Source: CAZXYS01 sp964645005
GTDB taxonomy: Bacteria > Bacteroidota > Ignavibacteria > Kapaibacteriales > UBA2268
Direction of reading: 5' to 3'
Assembly (NCBI GenBank): GCA_964645005.1
Contig: CAZXYS010000004.1
Span: 62,001 to 126,000, forward strand
DNA: 64,000 nucleotides
Both the position numbers and the translations under genes were made by a program. This document shows, in pieces, positions 7,881-16,709 of this stretch (positions within the stretch are counted from its first letter, which is position 1; each line of letters begins with the position of its first letter). The notes beneath the pieces are model-generated. The model worked only from the letters and a program-made list of their open reading frames with translations, was not told the DNA's origin and made no database searches.

Positions 7881-10417
7881 TATAATTCTTTCAACCCCAG
7901 TTTATTTATAAATTCCTTTGTGTACCAGTTGGTAATAGCGTCATTGGCAAGGGTCATGTCGAGCTGCTTTGTCATTAATGACAATCTCCCAAGTATGAAT
8001 AGCTTGTTTTTTATCTCGCCTTCGGTGTCGTAGGTAATTTCCGTATCCAGGTAATCGCCTTTCCCCAGATTCCTGAATCCAACTATAGATAGAATATGTG
8101 TTATTAAATTAATGCGCCTGGTGCGTCTTTCGACTGAAGCGCCCCCTTCCTTAAAAGTCATTTTTATATAATTCTTACTTGGTTCCGGCGTGCACATAGC
8201 CTCGATTGTAGTAAAATGGTAACCCATTTTCAGGCTTAGCAGCATATATTCCTTACTAAGCACAGCGAAACTCTTTTTGCTGAATTCCTTGGTATCGCCG
8301 GTATTCATGTGGGTTGCAACAACAGACATAAATCCTTTGACATCCGACGGCGGCGCCGGTGTAGACCAGCCTTCCTTCAACATACCATTCCAGAAAGCCT
8401 GCATGGGAACCGAATCTATATTTTTTTCATCCACTTCTTTCTTATTCTTCAACTCATCCAAATCCCGATCAATATATATAATATCCACTGGTAAAGGCAT
8501 TTCACTTTTTAACTGCAGGCTGATATTTTTATCGGTTATAAAGCTATGCGCACCTGTGAACATTTCGTACATGGATTTCTGGTGGCAGTATCTTGCAAAA
8601 TCATGATAAGTAGCGCAATTATCAATGGTAAACCTTTCATCGTCTGGATTTACCAGCTTCAATGGTGCAATTTTATCAAGCACATTCCACAGTGTCTGAT
8701 AAACAAGCGTATCTTCGAAGTAATCGAAATCCGGCTGCCGCGCTTCGATCAATTCTTTATGCTCGCCGTCATATATGGCTTTTTTGGTTGCATCGACCGT
8801 GATCATGTGTCCGTTTTTGAGCTTGTCAATTTCACGAATACCTACCAGCGCCGGAACCTTATATTCTCTGGAAATAGTAGCAAGGTGACTTGCCACGCTT
8901 CCGACTTTTGTGACAAGAGCTTTAGCCTTGCTCAATGCAGTTATAAGTCCTGGAAATGGATTCGGCGCCACAAGAACTACCCCGTCAGGTATATTGGTCA
9001 AATCCTGTTCTGATTTTACATGACATACTTTCCCGGCGCCTGCGCCCGGGCAGACAGTCGAACCGTCCTTTATGATCGGATTCAATTCCGGAAATTCCTT
9101 GTCTTCGGCGCTGAGTGAAGGTTTGACGATTCTCAACGGGCGCGTCTGCAGTATATAAGGTTTGCCGTCATGATCCACCGCCCATTCTATATCCTGCGGC
9201 TGCCCGTAATGATTTTCAATTTTTATGGCATATTCAGTTAGAATTTTTCTTTCGTTTTCGGTAATTGATTCTGTGATCTGCTCTTCGCGGGAAACCGAAT
9301 CTTCGATCAGGCAGCCGTTTTCACCCATTACAAGTTTAAGTGATTTATCAGAAAGCGAAGCATCGATCAATTTCTTCTCATTTCTGGAAACCCTGAATAC
9401 ATCCGGTGTTACCGTGCCGTCCACAAGATATTTACCCAGCCCGTATATTGAATTTATCAAAATCGAATCATCTTCGGGATCAACAGGATTCCGCGTATAA
9501 ATAACACCGCTGGCTTTAGCGTTTATCATAGTTACGCAGCCTACGCCCATGGCAAGCTCGGATTCCTTCAGCTTGTGGCTGAGGAAATAATAGATTGCTT
9601 TTGGAATGAATTTGCTTGCGATAACATCGAGGTATCTGCCTAATACTTCGGCTTCCTTTACGCTTAGGAAAGTTGCGTACTGACCCGCAAAACTCAAACC
9701 AGTATCCTCGCCGATTGCGCTGGAACGCATGGATACAAGCCCTTTTTGATTTGTCTCTTTCAATTCCGCATAAGAAGCATTGATCTCATCGACCAGATCT
9801 TCCGGCAAAGGGCATTTCGAAATAGCATCTCTTATGGAATTGCTTATGCGCTCTAAGTCTTCATATTCCTTTATATCAACAGATTCTATCTCGTGGCTGA
9901 TCTTTTCCTGAATTTTATTCGCATCAATAAAGCGTTTGTAAGCCCAAGAGGATATGGCAAATCCTTCCGGCACAGGTATATCGAGCTTGTTGCGTATCTC
10001 GCCAAGCTGGGCATTTTTCCCGCCGACACTTAATTCCGCTGATTTATCAAGCTCAGAAAAAGCCCTGGTATATTTATCCTTAATTATCTCATGATCACCG
10101 GAAAGGATTATATCAATCAACTTTTTAATTTCATTTTTCTTATTTCTCAGTTCCTTATATTCACTGCCGCCCAGCTTGATCATATTCTCTATCATCCTGT
10201 CCACATAAGGATTCAGGGCATTGACAGTGGAATGAATATAATTAATATCAAAAAGAAAGTCGCCGCTTCCTTTCTCTTCCATATCGCTGATAGTCTTCAG
10301 AATGTTATTGTTGCATTCAAGTATGTCGAGAAAATTTTCGAACTTTTCCCGGAGAATAGCTGGGTCGGCGCTCTGAGACTCTTGCTCTTTCCTGAATAAA
10401 TTTTTGAATAATTCCAT
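7880..10417 (-). CDS. PEP synthase/PPDK-like protein lacking the PEP-binding barrel
   Basis: Residues 1-120 are a helical region without a recognised domain. About 125-430 match the ATP-grasp PEP/pyruvate-binding domain (SVGGKNAQLGEI, VSMRSSAIGEDTGLSFAGQY, VIYTRNPVDPED, DIEWAVDHDGKPYILQTRP). About 455-560 form the swivelling phosphohistidine domain with H511 in the SVASHLATISREYKVPALVG signature. The last ~285 residues do not show the TIM-barrel PEP/pyruvate site of true PEP synthase and are unrecognised. Known relatives phosphorylate pyruvate or, in variants such as rifampicin phosphotransferase, other acceptors; the missing barrel argues against plain PEP synthase. It is the first gene of a run with a sensor kinase and receiver. 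Confidence 0.85.
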   Translation of the reverse strand: MELFKNLFRKEQESQSADPAILREKFENFLDILECNNNILKTISDMEEKGSGDFLFDINYIHSTVNALNPYVDRMIENMIKLGGSEYKELRNKKNEIKKLIDIILSGDHEIIKDKYTRAFSELDKSAELSVGGKNAQLGEIRNKLDIPVPEGFAISSWAYKRFIDANKIQEKISHEIESVDIKEYEDLERISNSIRDAISKCPLPEDLVDEINASYAELKETNQKGLVSMRSSAIGEDTGLSFAGQYATFLSVKEAEVLGRYLDVIASKFIPKAIYYFLSHKLKESELAMGVGCVTMINAKASGVIYTRNPVDPEDDSILINSIYGLGKYLVDGTVTPDVFRVSRNEKKLIDASLSDKSLKLVMGENGCLIEDSVSREEQITESITENERKILTEYAIKIENHYGQPQDIEWAVDHDGKPYILQTRPLRIVKPSLSAEDKEFPELNPIIKDGSTVCPGAGAGKVCHVKSEQDLTNIPDGVVLVAPNPFPGLITALSKAKALVTKVGSVASHLATISREYKVPALVGIREIDKLKNGHMITVDATKKAIYDGEHKELIEARQPDFDYFEDTLVYQTLWNVLDKIAPLKLVNPDDERFTIDNCATYHDFARYCHQKSMYEMFTGAHSFITDKNISLQLKSEMPLPVDIIYIDRDLDELKNKKEVDEKNIDSVPMQAFWNGMLKEGWSTPAPPSDVKGFMSVVATHMNTGDTKEFSKKSFAVLSKEYMLLSLKMGYHFTTIEAMCTPEPSKNYIKMTFKEGGASVERRTRRINLITHILSIVGFRNLGKGDYLDTEITYDTEGEIKNKLFILGRLSLMTKQLDMTLANDAITNWYTKEFINKLGLKEL

Positions 10418-10691
10418 TTTTTTATCCCCCGGAAAATTTAGAAATATTTATTGAACAAATGTACCGATAATACTAATTAATATTAAAAAAAATTAAATTA
10501 TTCATATAAAATTCATAGTTTTATGTAATATCCCAAAATGTAAGATATTAAATTGATAAAAATAACATATCCTTATCGGTTTTCTGTATTCGGCTTGTTT
10601 TTGTTGTGGTATACTTAATTAATTCAAAATAATTTTTAAATTTAAACGAAAAAACAATAAAATACATTCCATTTACAACTGGGGAGTAAAA

Positions 10692-11126
10692 ATGAAAGTA
10701 AAAGATATCCTGAAACTAAAAGGACCGCAGGTATTCACAATCGGCAGCGAAAAGACTATAGCAGAAGCCATCGAGATGATGGTAAATAACAACATAGGTT
10801 CGCTGCTGGTGCTTAGCTCGGAAGGCAAGATAAGCGGAATTCTCTCCGAAAGGGATATCCTTCGACTGAGCCACCACCAGGCGGAAAATTACAGAGAGAT
10901 AAAAGTCGGCGACGCAATGACCAAAAAAGTCATCATCGCAGAACCCGACGATGAAATAGACTACATCGAGCAGGTGATGACGCAGAACCGCATCCGCCAC
11001 CTGCCGATAGTGCAGGACAAAGTGCTTGTCGGCTTGATATCTATCGGCGACATCATAAAATCTCTCTTGGGCAAGGTCCGCGCGGACAACAAATACCTCT
11101 ATGACTATATCAGCGGGAATATTTAA
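10692..11126 (+). CDS. CBS-domain protein
   Basis: A 144-residue protein composed almost entirely of two CBS repeats: about 1-60 (VKDILKLKGPQVFTIGSEKT ... KISGILSERDILRLS) and 75-132 (VGDAMTKKVIIAEPDDEID ... VLVGLISIGDIIKSLL). This is the common stand-alone form, usually binding AMP, ADP, ATP or similar ligands in the cytoplasm. The ATG is preceded by GGGGAG. It is divergent from the dikinase-kinase-receiver run and separated from it by a 274-base A+T-rich spacer, so the two units may share a regulatory region. A specific partner cannot be named. Confidence 0.88.
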   Translation: MKVKDILKLKGPQVFTIGSEKTIAEAIEMMVNNNIGSLLVLSSEGKISGILSERDILRLSHHQAENYREIKVGDAMTKKVIIAEPDDEIDYIEQVMTQNRIRHLPIVQDKVLVGLISIGDIIKSLLGKVRADNKYLYDYISGNI

Positions 11127-11312
11127 CAATTATAATTGTAAATTTTAGAAAATTGTATTAATTTTATACTGTTCAAATATAAGTTTACCAGATAGCTTTG
11201 TTTTAATCTGTTAATGGTGAACTTTATTTTTGATTATGTAATTTGAAAAATAGAATTTTTTATTAAAATCACTAAAAGCCGAAAATGCGTTGTCTAAGAT
11301 ATATGCGATTTA

Positions 11313-13340
11313 ATGTTACAAATTTCGAAAAGAGAAGCCGAGAAGAAATTATTCAAGCTGTTTGGTTTAAGAAAATTCCATGAAAACCAGTGGAAAGCTG
11401 TTGATAATATCTTCAAGGGAAAGCGGGTCTTATTAATCGAGAAAACAGGATACGGAAAGTCACTGTGCTATCAGTTTCCTGCAACACAATTTTTGGGGAC
11501 TACAGTTATTTTCTCACCTTTGATTGCTTTGATGCGCGATCAAATCAAGAAGTTGAATGATGCCGGTATCGCCGCACGCTGCATTAACAGTGAACAAACC
11601 AGAGAAGAAAATGATTCTGTGATCAAGGAAGCGCTTGAAAACAAGCTAAAGCTGTTATATATAGCGCCGGAAAGAATGGAAAATGCTCAATGGCTCGAGT
11701 CGGCACGGGAGATGTTTATCTCGATGGTAGTCATTGACGAAGCGCATTGCATCTCGCAGTGGGGGCATGATTTCCGACCGGCGTACAGGCGAATTGTCAA
11801 TCTCGTGAATCTTTTACCAAAGCAGTTTCCCGTACTAGCGACAACAGCTACTGCGACTAAGCGAGTAGAGAAAGATGTTCAACAGCAGATCGGCAAAAAT
11901 ACCATAGCTATACGAGGTAATCTGATGAGGAAGAACTTCAGACTATTTGTTATTCACGTAAATTCCGAAGAGGAAAAATTTGCATGGCTGGGGAAAAATT
12001 TAAACAATCTCGAAGGAAACGGAATAATTTATACCGGCACTCGGATAAATACTATGGTTTACACCAACTGGCTGAACAGTCTCGGAATTTCCTGCGTTGG
12101 ATATAACGCAGGACTGGACGGTGACAGCAGAAAGCAAATTGAAAGGGGATTGATTGAAAATACCTGGAAATGCATAGTCTCGACCAACGCGCTCGGGATG
12201 GGTATTGACAAGCCGGATATCAGGTTTATTATTCATACTCAGATAACACAGTCGCCTATACATTACTACCAGGAAATCGGCAGGGCTGGAAGAGACGATA
12301 AGACCGCTTTTCTGATATTATTCTATAACCCCTCTGACAGAGACCTGCCAGAAGCGTTCATTGAAGGAGACAGACCAACGTCAAAAAAATATTACCAAGT
12401 GATTGATTTGCTCAGAGAAAGACCTTTGAGTACGTATCAATTAATGAAAGAAACAAATCTGACTAATACGCAAATAAGAACAATAGTTGCCGACCTGGTA
12501 GATCAAAGTATTATTAACGAATCATTTTACGGCAGGTCGCGAAAATTTGAATACAGCATAAATGCGCCACAATTGAATACCGGTTATTTTGAGATGCTGA
12601 GATCAATAAAATTAAAAGAACTTAATGATATGATTGAATATGCCGAAGGTGTTGATTGCCGACTGGCGTATTTATGCAAATATTTAGGCGATAAAGCGCC
12701 CAAACGATGCGGCAGATGCGACAATGACATAGGCAAATCCTATAATGTGGACTTTTACGACGAATGGAAGGACAGGGTAGAAGCATTTCAACAAAATTAT
12801 TTCCCTGAACTTTCGGTCGATAGGGAAGGTACAAACATGAAAGATGGCGCTGCCGGCGCTTATTACGGGGTGTCGAACATAGGGCATATAATACATAATT
12901 GTAAGTATAAAAATGGCGGCGATTTCCCGGATTCACTTGTAGATCTTACTTTGAGAGCTTTTCAAAAGAATTTTTCAAGATTCAGGTTTGATCTTATTTT
13001 ATACGTTCCACCGACTGAATCAGGTTGTCTGGTCAGAAATTTCGCCATGAAAATTTCTCAATTAACAGGCATACCAGTCTCTCATAAGCTGTTTAAGACA
13101 AGACCGACAGAACCACAGAAGGTTTTCCAAAATTTTGTACTGAAAAGAGATAATGTTAAAGATGCATTTGTCTATCACAAACCAAAAGAAATTGGGAATA
13201 AAAATATTCTTCTTGTTGACGATATTTACGACAGCGGATCAACGATCAAGGAAATTGGAAAATATTTAACTAAATTAGGAGCCAAAAAAATTACACCATT
13301 GGTAATAGCGAAAACAGTAGGAGGACGCATTGATGAATAA
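11313..13340 (+). CDS. RecQ-family DNA helicase fused to a ComF-like phosphoribosyltransferase domain
   Basis: Residues 1-~345 are a RecQ-type SF2 helicase: Walker A TGYGKS 45-50 (usual TGGGKS has Gly at Tyr47), DEAH 142-145, TATAT near 178, and QEIGRAGRDD 320-329. A RecQ zinc site follows (C449, C455, C466, C469) after a winged-helix-like stretch (~360-415). From about 515 the protein has a ComFC-like type I phosphoribosyltransferase region (LILYVPPTESG, TEPQKVFQNFVLKRDNVKDAF) ending in the PRPP-loop motif VDDIYDSGST at 635-644. The HRDC domain of ordinary RecQ is absent. Its last 8 bases overlap the DprA-like gene. Helicase action on DNA is likely; the PRTase role is unknown, possibly nucleotide sensing or modification. 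Confidence 0.9.
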   Translation: MLQISKREAEKKLFKLFGLRKFHENQWKAVDNIFKGKRVLLIEKTGYGKSLCYQFPATQFLGTTVIFSPLIALMRDQIKKLNDAGIAARCINSEQTREENDSVIKEALENKLKLLYIAPERMENAQWLESAREMFISMVVIDEAHCISQWGHDFRPAYRRIVNLVNLLPKQFPVLATTATATKRVEKDVQQQIGKNTIAIRGNLMRKNFRLFVIHVNSEEEKFAWLGKNLNNLEGNGIIYTGTRINTMVYTNWLNSLGISCVGYNAGLDGDSRKQIERGLIENTWKCIVSTNALGMGIDKPDIRFIIHTQITQSPIHYYQEIGRAGRDDKTAFLILFYNPSDRDLPEAFIEGDRPTSKKYYQVIDLLRERPLSTYQLMKETNLTNTQIRTIVADLVDQSIINESFYGRSRKFEYSINAPQLNTGYFEMLRSIKLKELNDMIEYAEGVDCRLAYLCKYLGDKAPKRCGRCDNDIGKSYNVDFYDEWKDRVEAFQQNYFPELSVDREGTNMKDGAAGAYYGVSNIGHIIHNCKYKNGGDFPDSLVDLTLRAFQKNFSRFRFDLILYVPPTESGCLVRNFAMKISQLTGIPVSHKLFKTRPTEPQKVFQNFVLKRDNVKDAFVYHKPKEIGNKNILLVDDIYDSGSTIKEIGKYLTKLGAKKITPLVIAKTVGGRIDE

Positions 13341-14451
13341 TAGCAGAGAATACGCATGTTGGATCGGGATGGCTCACCTGCCTAACTGGCGGAAATTGCG
13401 GATAAATAATCTGCTGGTGGAAATTTTGCATAACAAAAAATTATCTTTGGAAGACTTCTTCGAAATGGATGAAAAGCAATGGAAGTCCGATTTTGAGCTG
13501 AATAATAAGGAAATTACGGATCTTAAGAATGCCAAAAATGAATTACCCTCGAATTCTTTTCTTGTGGAGAGTATGTTCAACCAGGGATATGAACTACTGC
13601 CCATAAACAGCGAGGATTATCCCACAAATATGAAAAAGAATCTGAAATTAAAAGGCTCCCCGCCGCTGGTTTATATAAAAGGAAATAAGCAGATCCTGAA
13701 AGAAAAGAGCGTTGCAATTGTAGGCTCGAGGAATGCAACGGAAATAGCCCTTCAATTCACGGATAATATTGCAAAAAAAGCCAGTCGGGATTTCAAAGTG
13801 GTTGTGAGCGGCTTCGCCAAAGGTGTTGATAAAAAGGCGCTCGACTCAGCGATGTTATACACCGGACAGAGCATAATTGTACTGCCACAGGGCATTTTGA
13901 CATATTCCTCTGGCATGAAAAAATATTATAAGCAAATAGTTAACGGCGATGTGCTGGTTTTGAGCATATTTTTTCCTAAAGTGCCGTGGAGCGTACAGAA
14001 TGCCATGGCGCGGAATCCCATCATTTACGGACTTGCCGATGAAATATACGTTGCGGAATCGGATTCGAAGGGCGGTACCTGGTCGGGTGTTATTGACGGA
14101 TTGCGCAAGGATAGGGTCATATTTATCCGAAAACCCGTCGAGCAGGAAAAGAATTCCAATGAAAAATTAATAACAAAGGGTGCTGTACCTGTCGATCAGA
14201 ATGGAAATTCCCTTGAATACAAAGCAGAACAGGCAGAGGCACAAGCTCAGAAAGATGACATTCAACATAAAATTTTGAAAGCCCTCGAAGGCGGCGAGCT
14301 TACATCTACGCAAATTATTGAAAAAACCGGTGTCAACTGGAAGCCCCAACACATGACCTGCCGCCTCAAAAAAATGGACCAAATTGAAGTATTGAACAAA
14401 AAGCCCCTGACGTTTACCTTGAAAGAGAACAAAGAGCAGCGGCTGTTTTGA
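13333..14451 (+). CDS. DprA/Smf-like SLOG-fold protein with C-terminal winged helix
   Basis: The central part (about 90-265) is a DprA-type Rossmann domain: LINSEDYPTNMKK-like entry (here LPINSEDYPTNMKKNL), KSVAIVGSRNATEIA, VVSGFAKGVDKKALDSA, IIVLPQGI, and ARNPIIYGLADEIYVAESDSKGGTWSG. The usual D-x-x-AH position reads DKKALD, so the conserved His is not kept. An N-terminal helical section (~1-80) and a C-terminal winged helix (~310-370) complete it, as in long DprA proteins. I start it at ATG 13333 because AGGAGG lies 8-9 bases upstream; the frame also has a TTG one codon earlier. DprA loads RecA on incoming single-stranded DNA; overlap with a RecQ-PRTase gene suggests a joint DNA-processing or defence job. 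Confidence 0.85.
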   Translation: MNNSREYACWIGMAHLPNWRKLRINNLLVEILHNKKLSLEDFFEMDEKQWKSDFELNNKEITDLKNAKNELPSNSFLVESMFNQGYELLPINSEDYPTNMKKNLKLKGSPPLVYIKGNKQILKEKSVAIVGSRNATEIALQFTDNIAKKASRDFKVVVSGFAKGVDKKALDSAMLYTGQSIIVLPQGILTYSSGMKKYYKQIVNGDVLVLSIFFPKVPWSVQNAMARNPIIYGLADEIYVAESDSKGGTWSGVIDGLRKDRVIFIRKPVEQEKNSNEKLITKGAVPVDQNGNSLEYKAEQAEAQAQKDDIQHKILKALEGGELTSTQIIEKTGVNWKPQHMTCRLKKMDQIEVLNKKPLTFTLKENKEQRLF

Positions 14452-14767
14452 TTTTAATCTTTAACAATGTCACCCACATTTAATAAATACTTATTTTAAT
14501 TCTAGAAATCCCCCCCCCACCCTCAACCACCACTTCCGATAAATTTCTTGTTTTTCAAGCTCTGACATATTGTCATAGAATAAAACCGCAAATATCTTTC
14601 AATTATAATTCAAAGTTGTTAATAAAAAATAATGACAATAAATATTTTTTTCATATCTCAAAATACTGCATAGTTCAATATTTACGAGTTAAGTATAAAA
14701 TTTTAAAAAAATTTCTTAAAAAAGTTCTTTTTTATTAAAAAAAAATTTGGTTTATTTGCTACATGAA
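14452..14767. other. Non-coding A+T-rich spacer with C-homopolymer
   Basis: No reading frame here looks coding. The spacer holds a run of nine C residues near 14510-14518 followed by CACCCTCAACC, then a long A+T-rich stretch with A and T tracts up to the mraZ operator. No terminator hairpin was recognised after the DprA-like gene. Confidence 0.5.
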
Positions 14768-14782
14768 GTGGGTCAAAGTGGT
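14768..14782 (+). promoter_or_regulatory. MraZ operator (GTGGG-type direct repeats)
   Basis: GTGGG at 14768-14772 and GTGGT at 14778-14782 are spaced 10 bases apart start to start, 66 bases before the mraZ ATG. MraZ is known to bind short direct repeats of this kind upstream of its own gene and repress it. Only two clear repeats are visible; a third on the same spacing is not obvious. Confidence 0.6.
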
Positions 14783-14848
14783 AGAAAATCCCACAGAAGG
14801 TGATCGAACAAAAAAGAGATTGATAATTAACGATACAGCGAAGTTCTG

Positions 14849-15298
14849 ATGGCTTTATTCAAAGGCGAAGAGACATATACCATGGACAGCAAAGGCAGGG
14901 TCAACATCCCCGCCAAGATGCGCAGGTGTCTCGAGCCGGACGCCGACGGAACCTTCGTGCTGACACGCGGATTCGAAAACTGCATTTTCGCTTATCCGCT
15001 GAATCACTGGAGGAATTACGAGCAGAACCTGATGACGCAGAACCCATTCGATGAAAAAACAAGGGTCTTCCTGCGAAAATTCCTCCGCTGGAGCGAAGAA
15101 GTAAAGCTCGACGGGCAGCACAGAATTTCGCTGCCTAAGAAACTGGCTGATTTTGCGGGGATAAAGAGCAAAGTCAAGATCGTCGGACAGCTCGACCACA
15201 TAGAATTCTGGGACCCCGACAAATTCGAAGCCTTCGAAGAAGAGCACGACGAAACTTACGAAGACATTGCAGCCGAGGTAATGGCAAGGCAGACGTAA
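14849..15298 (+). CDS. mraZ: Transcriptional regulator MraZ
   Basis: A 149-residue MraZ with two SpoVT/AbrB-type DNA-binding halves: residues about 5-55 (GEETYTMDSKGRVNIPAKMR) and about 80-125 (WSEEVKLDGQHRISLPKKLA). MraZ forms ring oligomers that bind GTGGG repeats and represses the division and cell wall cluster. The operator at 14768-14782 fits autoregulation. Its TAA overlaps the next ATG by one base (TAATG), so rsmH translation is coupled. The usual following ftsL, ftsI and mur genes are not present in this window. Confidence 0.96.
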   Translation: MALFKGEETYTMDSKGRVNIPAKMRRCLEPDADGTFVLTRGFENCIFAYPLNHWRNYEQNLMTQNPFDEKTRVFLRKFLRWSEEVKLDGQHRISLPKKLADFAGIKSKVKIVGQLDHIEFWDPDKFEAFEEEHDETYEDIAAEVMARQT

Positions 15299-16272
15299 TG
15301 CCAAAGAAGAAGAAGAAAAAAAAGAGCGCAGCGAAGCGAAAAAAAATTGACAGAACAAAACAGGCACCTTACGATTATCACAAGCCTGTTTTACTCGAAA
15401 AATCGATAGATTCTTTGATAACCGATAAAAGCGGCATTTACGTTGACGGCACTTTAGGCGGTGGCGGGCATGCAGCAGCAATACTTCAGAGGCTTTCGTC
15501 CGGGGGAACATTGATAGCCTTTGACAAAGACGAGGAATCAATTAGCCGCTGCCGCACATTGTTCCGGGGGGAACTGAGCAAAGGTGACGACAGCCGTCTC
15601 AAAATCGTAAATCAGTCTTTTACGGGGGTATGCAGCATAGAGTGGATTCAGGGGAAAGCCTCCGGCTTTCTCCTGGACCTTGGAGTCTCATCCAGGCAGT
15701 TGGATTCTGCCGAAAAGGGATTCACCTATCGGGAGGATTCAACGCTGGACATGAGATTCGGCAATCACGGAAAAACCGCAGCCGAAATACTGAATTCGGC
15801 GCCAGAGGAAGAGTTGACAAAAATATTTAGAAGCTGCGGCGAAGAACCTTTTTCCCGACCAATAGCGCGGCGTATCGCAGAGATCCGCCGCGCTTTTCCT
15901 TTCGAGACCACCTTCCAACTCCGCCGCGTCGTCGAAGAGATAGTACCCCCTAAAATGAAGTACAATTCACTATCGAGAGTATTCCAGGCGCTGCGCATAG
16001 CCGTCAACGACGAACTCACCGAACTCAGCTACACCCTGGAAAATTTCATTCCCATGCTCGCAAAGGGCGGACGCATAGTAGTCATATCGTACCATTCATT
16101 GGAGGACCGCATCGTCAAGAACATTTTCCGCGACTATTCCAAGCACGGCAAAGACGAAGAAATCGCCATCCTAAAAATACTAACCAAAAAGCCCATCACC
16201 GCTGATGAAACCGAAATACGCGAAAATCCCCGCGCCCGCAGCGCCAAGATGAGGGCATCTGAGAAGATTTGA
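15298..16272 (+). CDS. rsmH: 16S rRNA (cytosine(1402)-N(4))-methyltransferase
   Basis: RsmH (MraW) methylates the N4 of C1402 in 16S rRNA using S-adenosylmethionine. Diagnostic segments are HKPVLLEKSIDSL near residue 28, the SAM site DGTLGGGGHAAAIL, LLDLGVSSRQLDSAEKGFTY, DSTLDMRFG, VFQALRIAVNDEL and VISYHSLEDRIVK, ending with NPRARSAKMRASEK. The protein has an unusually basic first 20 residues dominated by lysines, perhaps an RNA-contact or low-complexity extension. It overlaps mraZ by one base. No further dcw genes follow; a repeat-rich spacer and the convergent yidC come next. Confidence 0.96.
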   Translation: MPKKKKKKKSAAKRKKIDRTKQAPYDYHKPVLLEKSIDSLITDKSGIYVDGTLGGGGHAAAILQRLSSGGTLIAFDKDEESISRCRTLFRGELSKGDDSRLKIVNQSFTGVCSIEWIQGKASGFLLDLGVSSRQLDSAEKGFTYREDSTLDMRFGNHGKTAAEILNSAPEEELTKIFRSCGEEPFSRPIARRIAEIRRAFPFETTFQLRRVVEEIVPPKMKYNSLSRVFQALRIAVNDELTELSYTLENFIPMLAKGGRIVVISYHSLEDRIVKNIFRDYSKHGKDEEIAILKILTKKPITADETEIRENPRARSAKMRASEKI

Positions 16273-16303
16273 TAAGATCAGATGAGAGCGTTTAGTTCTT
16301 TAT

Positions 16304-16438
16304 GTCATTCCTGCGAATGTCGAAGATCCCGCTTCAGCGGGGCAAAAATCTAATTCCCCCTTAAAAAAGGGGGACAAAGGGGGTTGTATTAATTTGTAAT
16401 TGAATAAGCCCCGTCTCCGTCAGATGTTATATCTGACG
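16304..16438. repeat. Cluster of dispersed repeat fragments and hairpins
   Basis: After rsmH lie GTCATTC at 16304, a CCCGCT-tc-AGCGGG hairpin at 16328-16341, a TCCCCCTT-aaaa-AAGGGGGA hairpin at 16355-16374, and CGTCAGAT-gttat-ATCTGACG at 16418-16438. The first parts resemble the same GTCATTC family as the 80-bp element at 5029. One of the hairpins may end rsmH transcription, but none is followed by a proper T-run. Confidence 0.55.
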
Positions 16439-16511
16439 AAATTCCGCCAAAGTTGTATTTTGATTATTAACGTTAGTTTTGTAAAATGAAGTAAATTTAG
16501 TAAATTAAAAT

Positions 16512-16709
16512 ATGCTAATTCAAAAAAACATAACATTTATGAAAGCTGCTTACACAAATAACGCAACCGACGACTTCAGACGTCGGCAGCGCCGCCGGCG
16601 CATCCACATCTTCGACCGCCAAATCGACGCCCTCGTCTGCGAGTTGTACGGATTGACAGAGGAAGAGGTGAAGATCGTGGAAGGGGAGAAATGTCTGAAC
16701 TATGATTAA
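16512..16709 (+). pseudogene. Relic of a restriction-modification methylase C-terminal tail
   Basis: The 65-codon frame ends with FDRQIDALVCELYGLTEEEV and KIVEG, which is the typical last stretch of large Eco57I/PglX/type IIG-like adenine methylase-specificity proteins (IDxLVYELYGLTEEEIxIVE). The upstream half is a low-complexity arginine run (RRRQRRRRIH) encoded partly by a CCGACG/CGTCGG inverted repeat at 16567-16586. No methylase body is present, so this is a detached tail carried by a composite repeat rather than a working gene. An independent small protein cannot be excluded. Confidence 0.5.

Noticed and set aside
14509..14531. C-rich run before mraZ as a phase-variable tract
   Set aside because: It lies in a spacer about 320 bases from the next start and not in a promoter-like context; slippage there would not obviously switch a gene.
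16355..16374. CCCCC/GGGGG hairpin as a CRISPR or integron attachment repeat
   Set aside because: It occurs once here, has no regular spacing or cas/int genes and fits a common dispersed spacer repeat.
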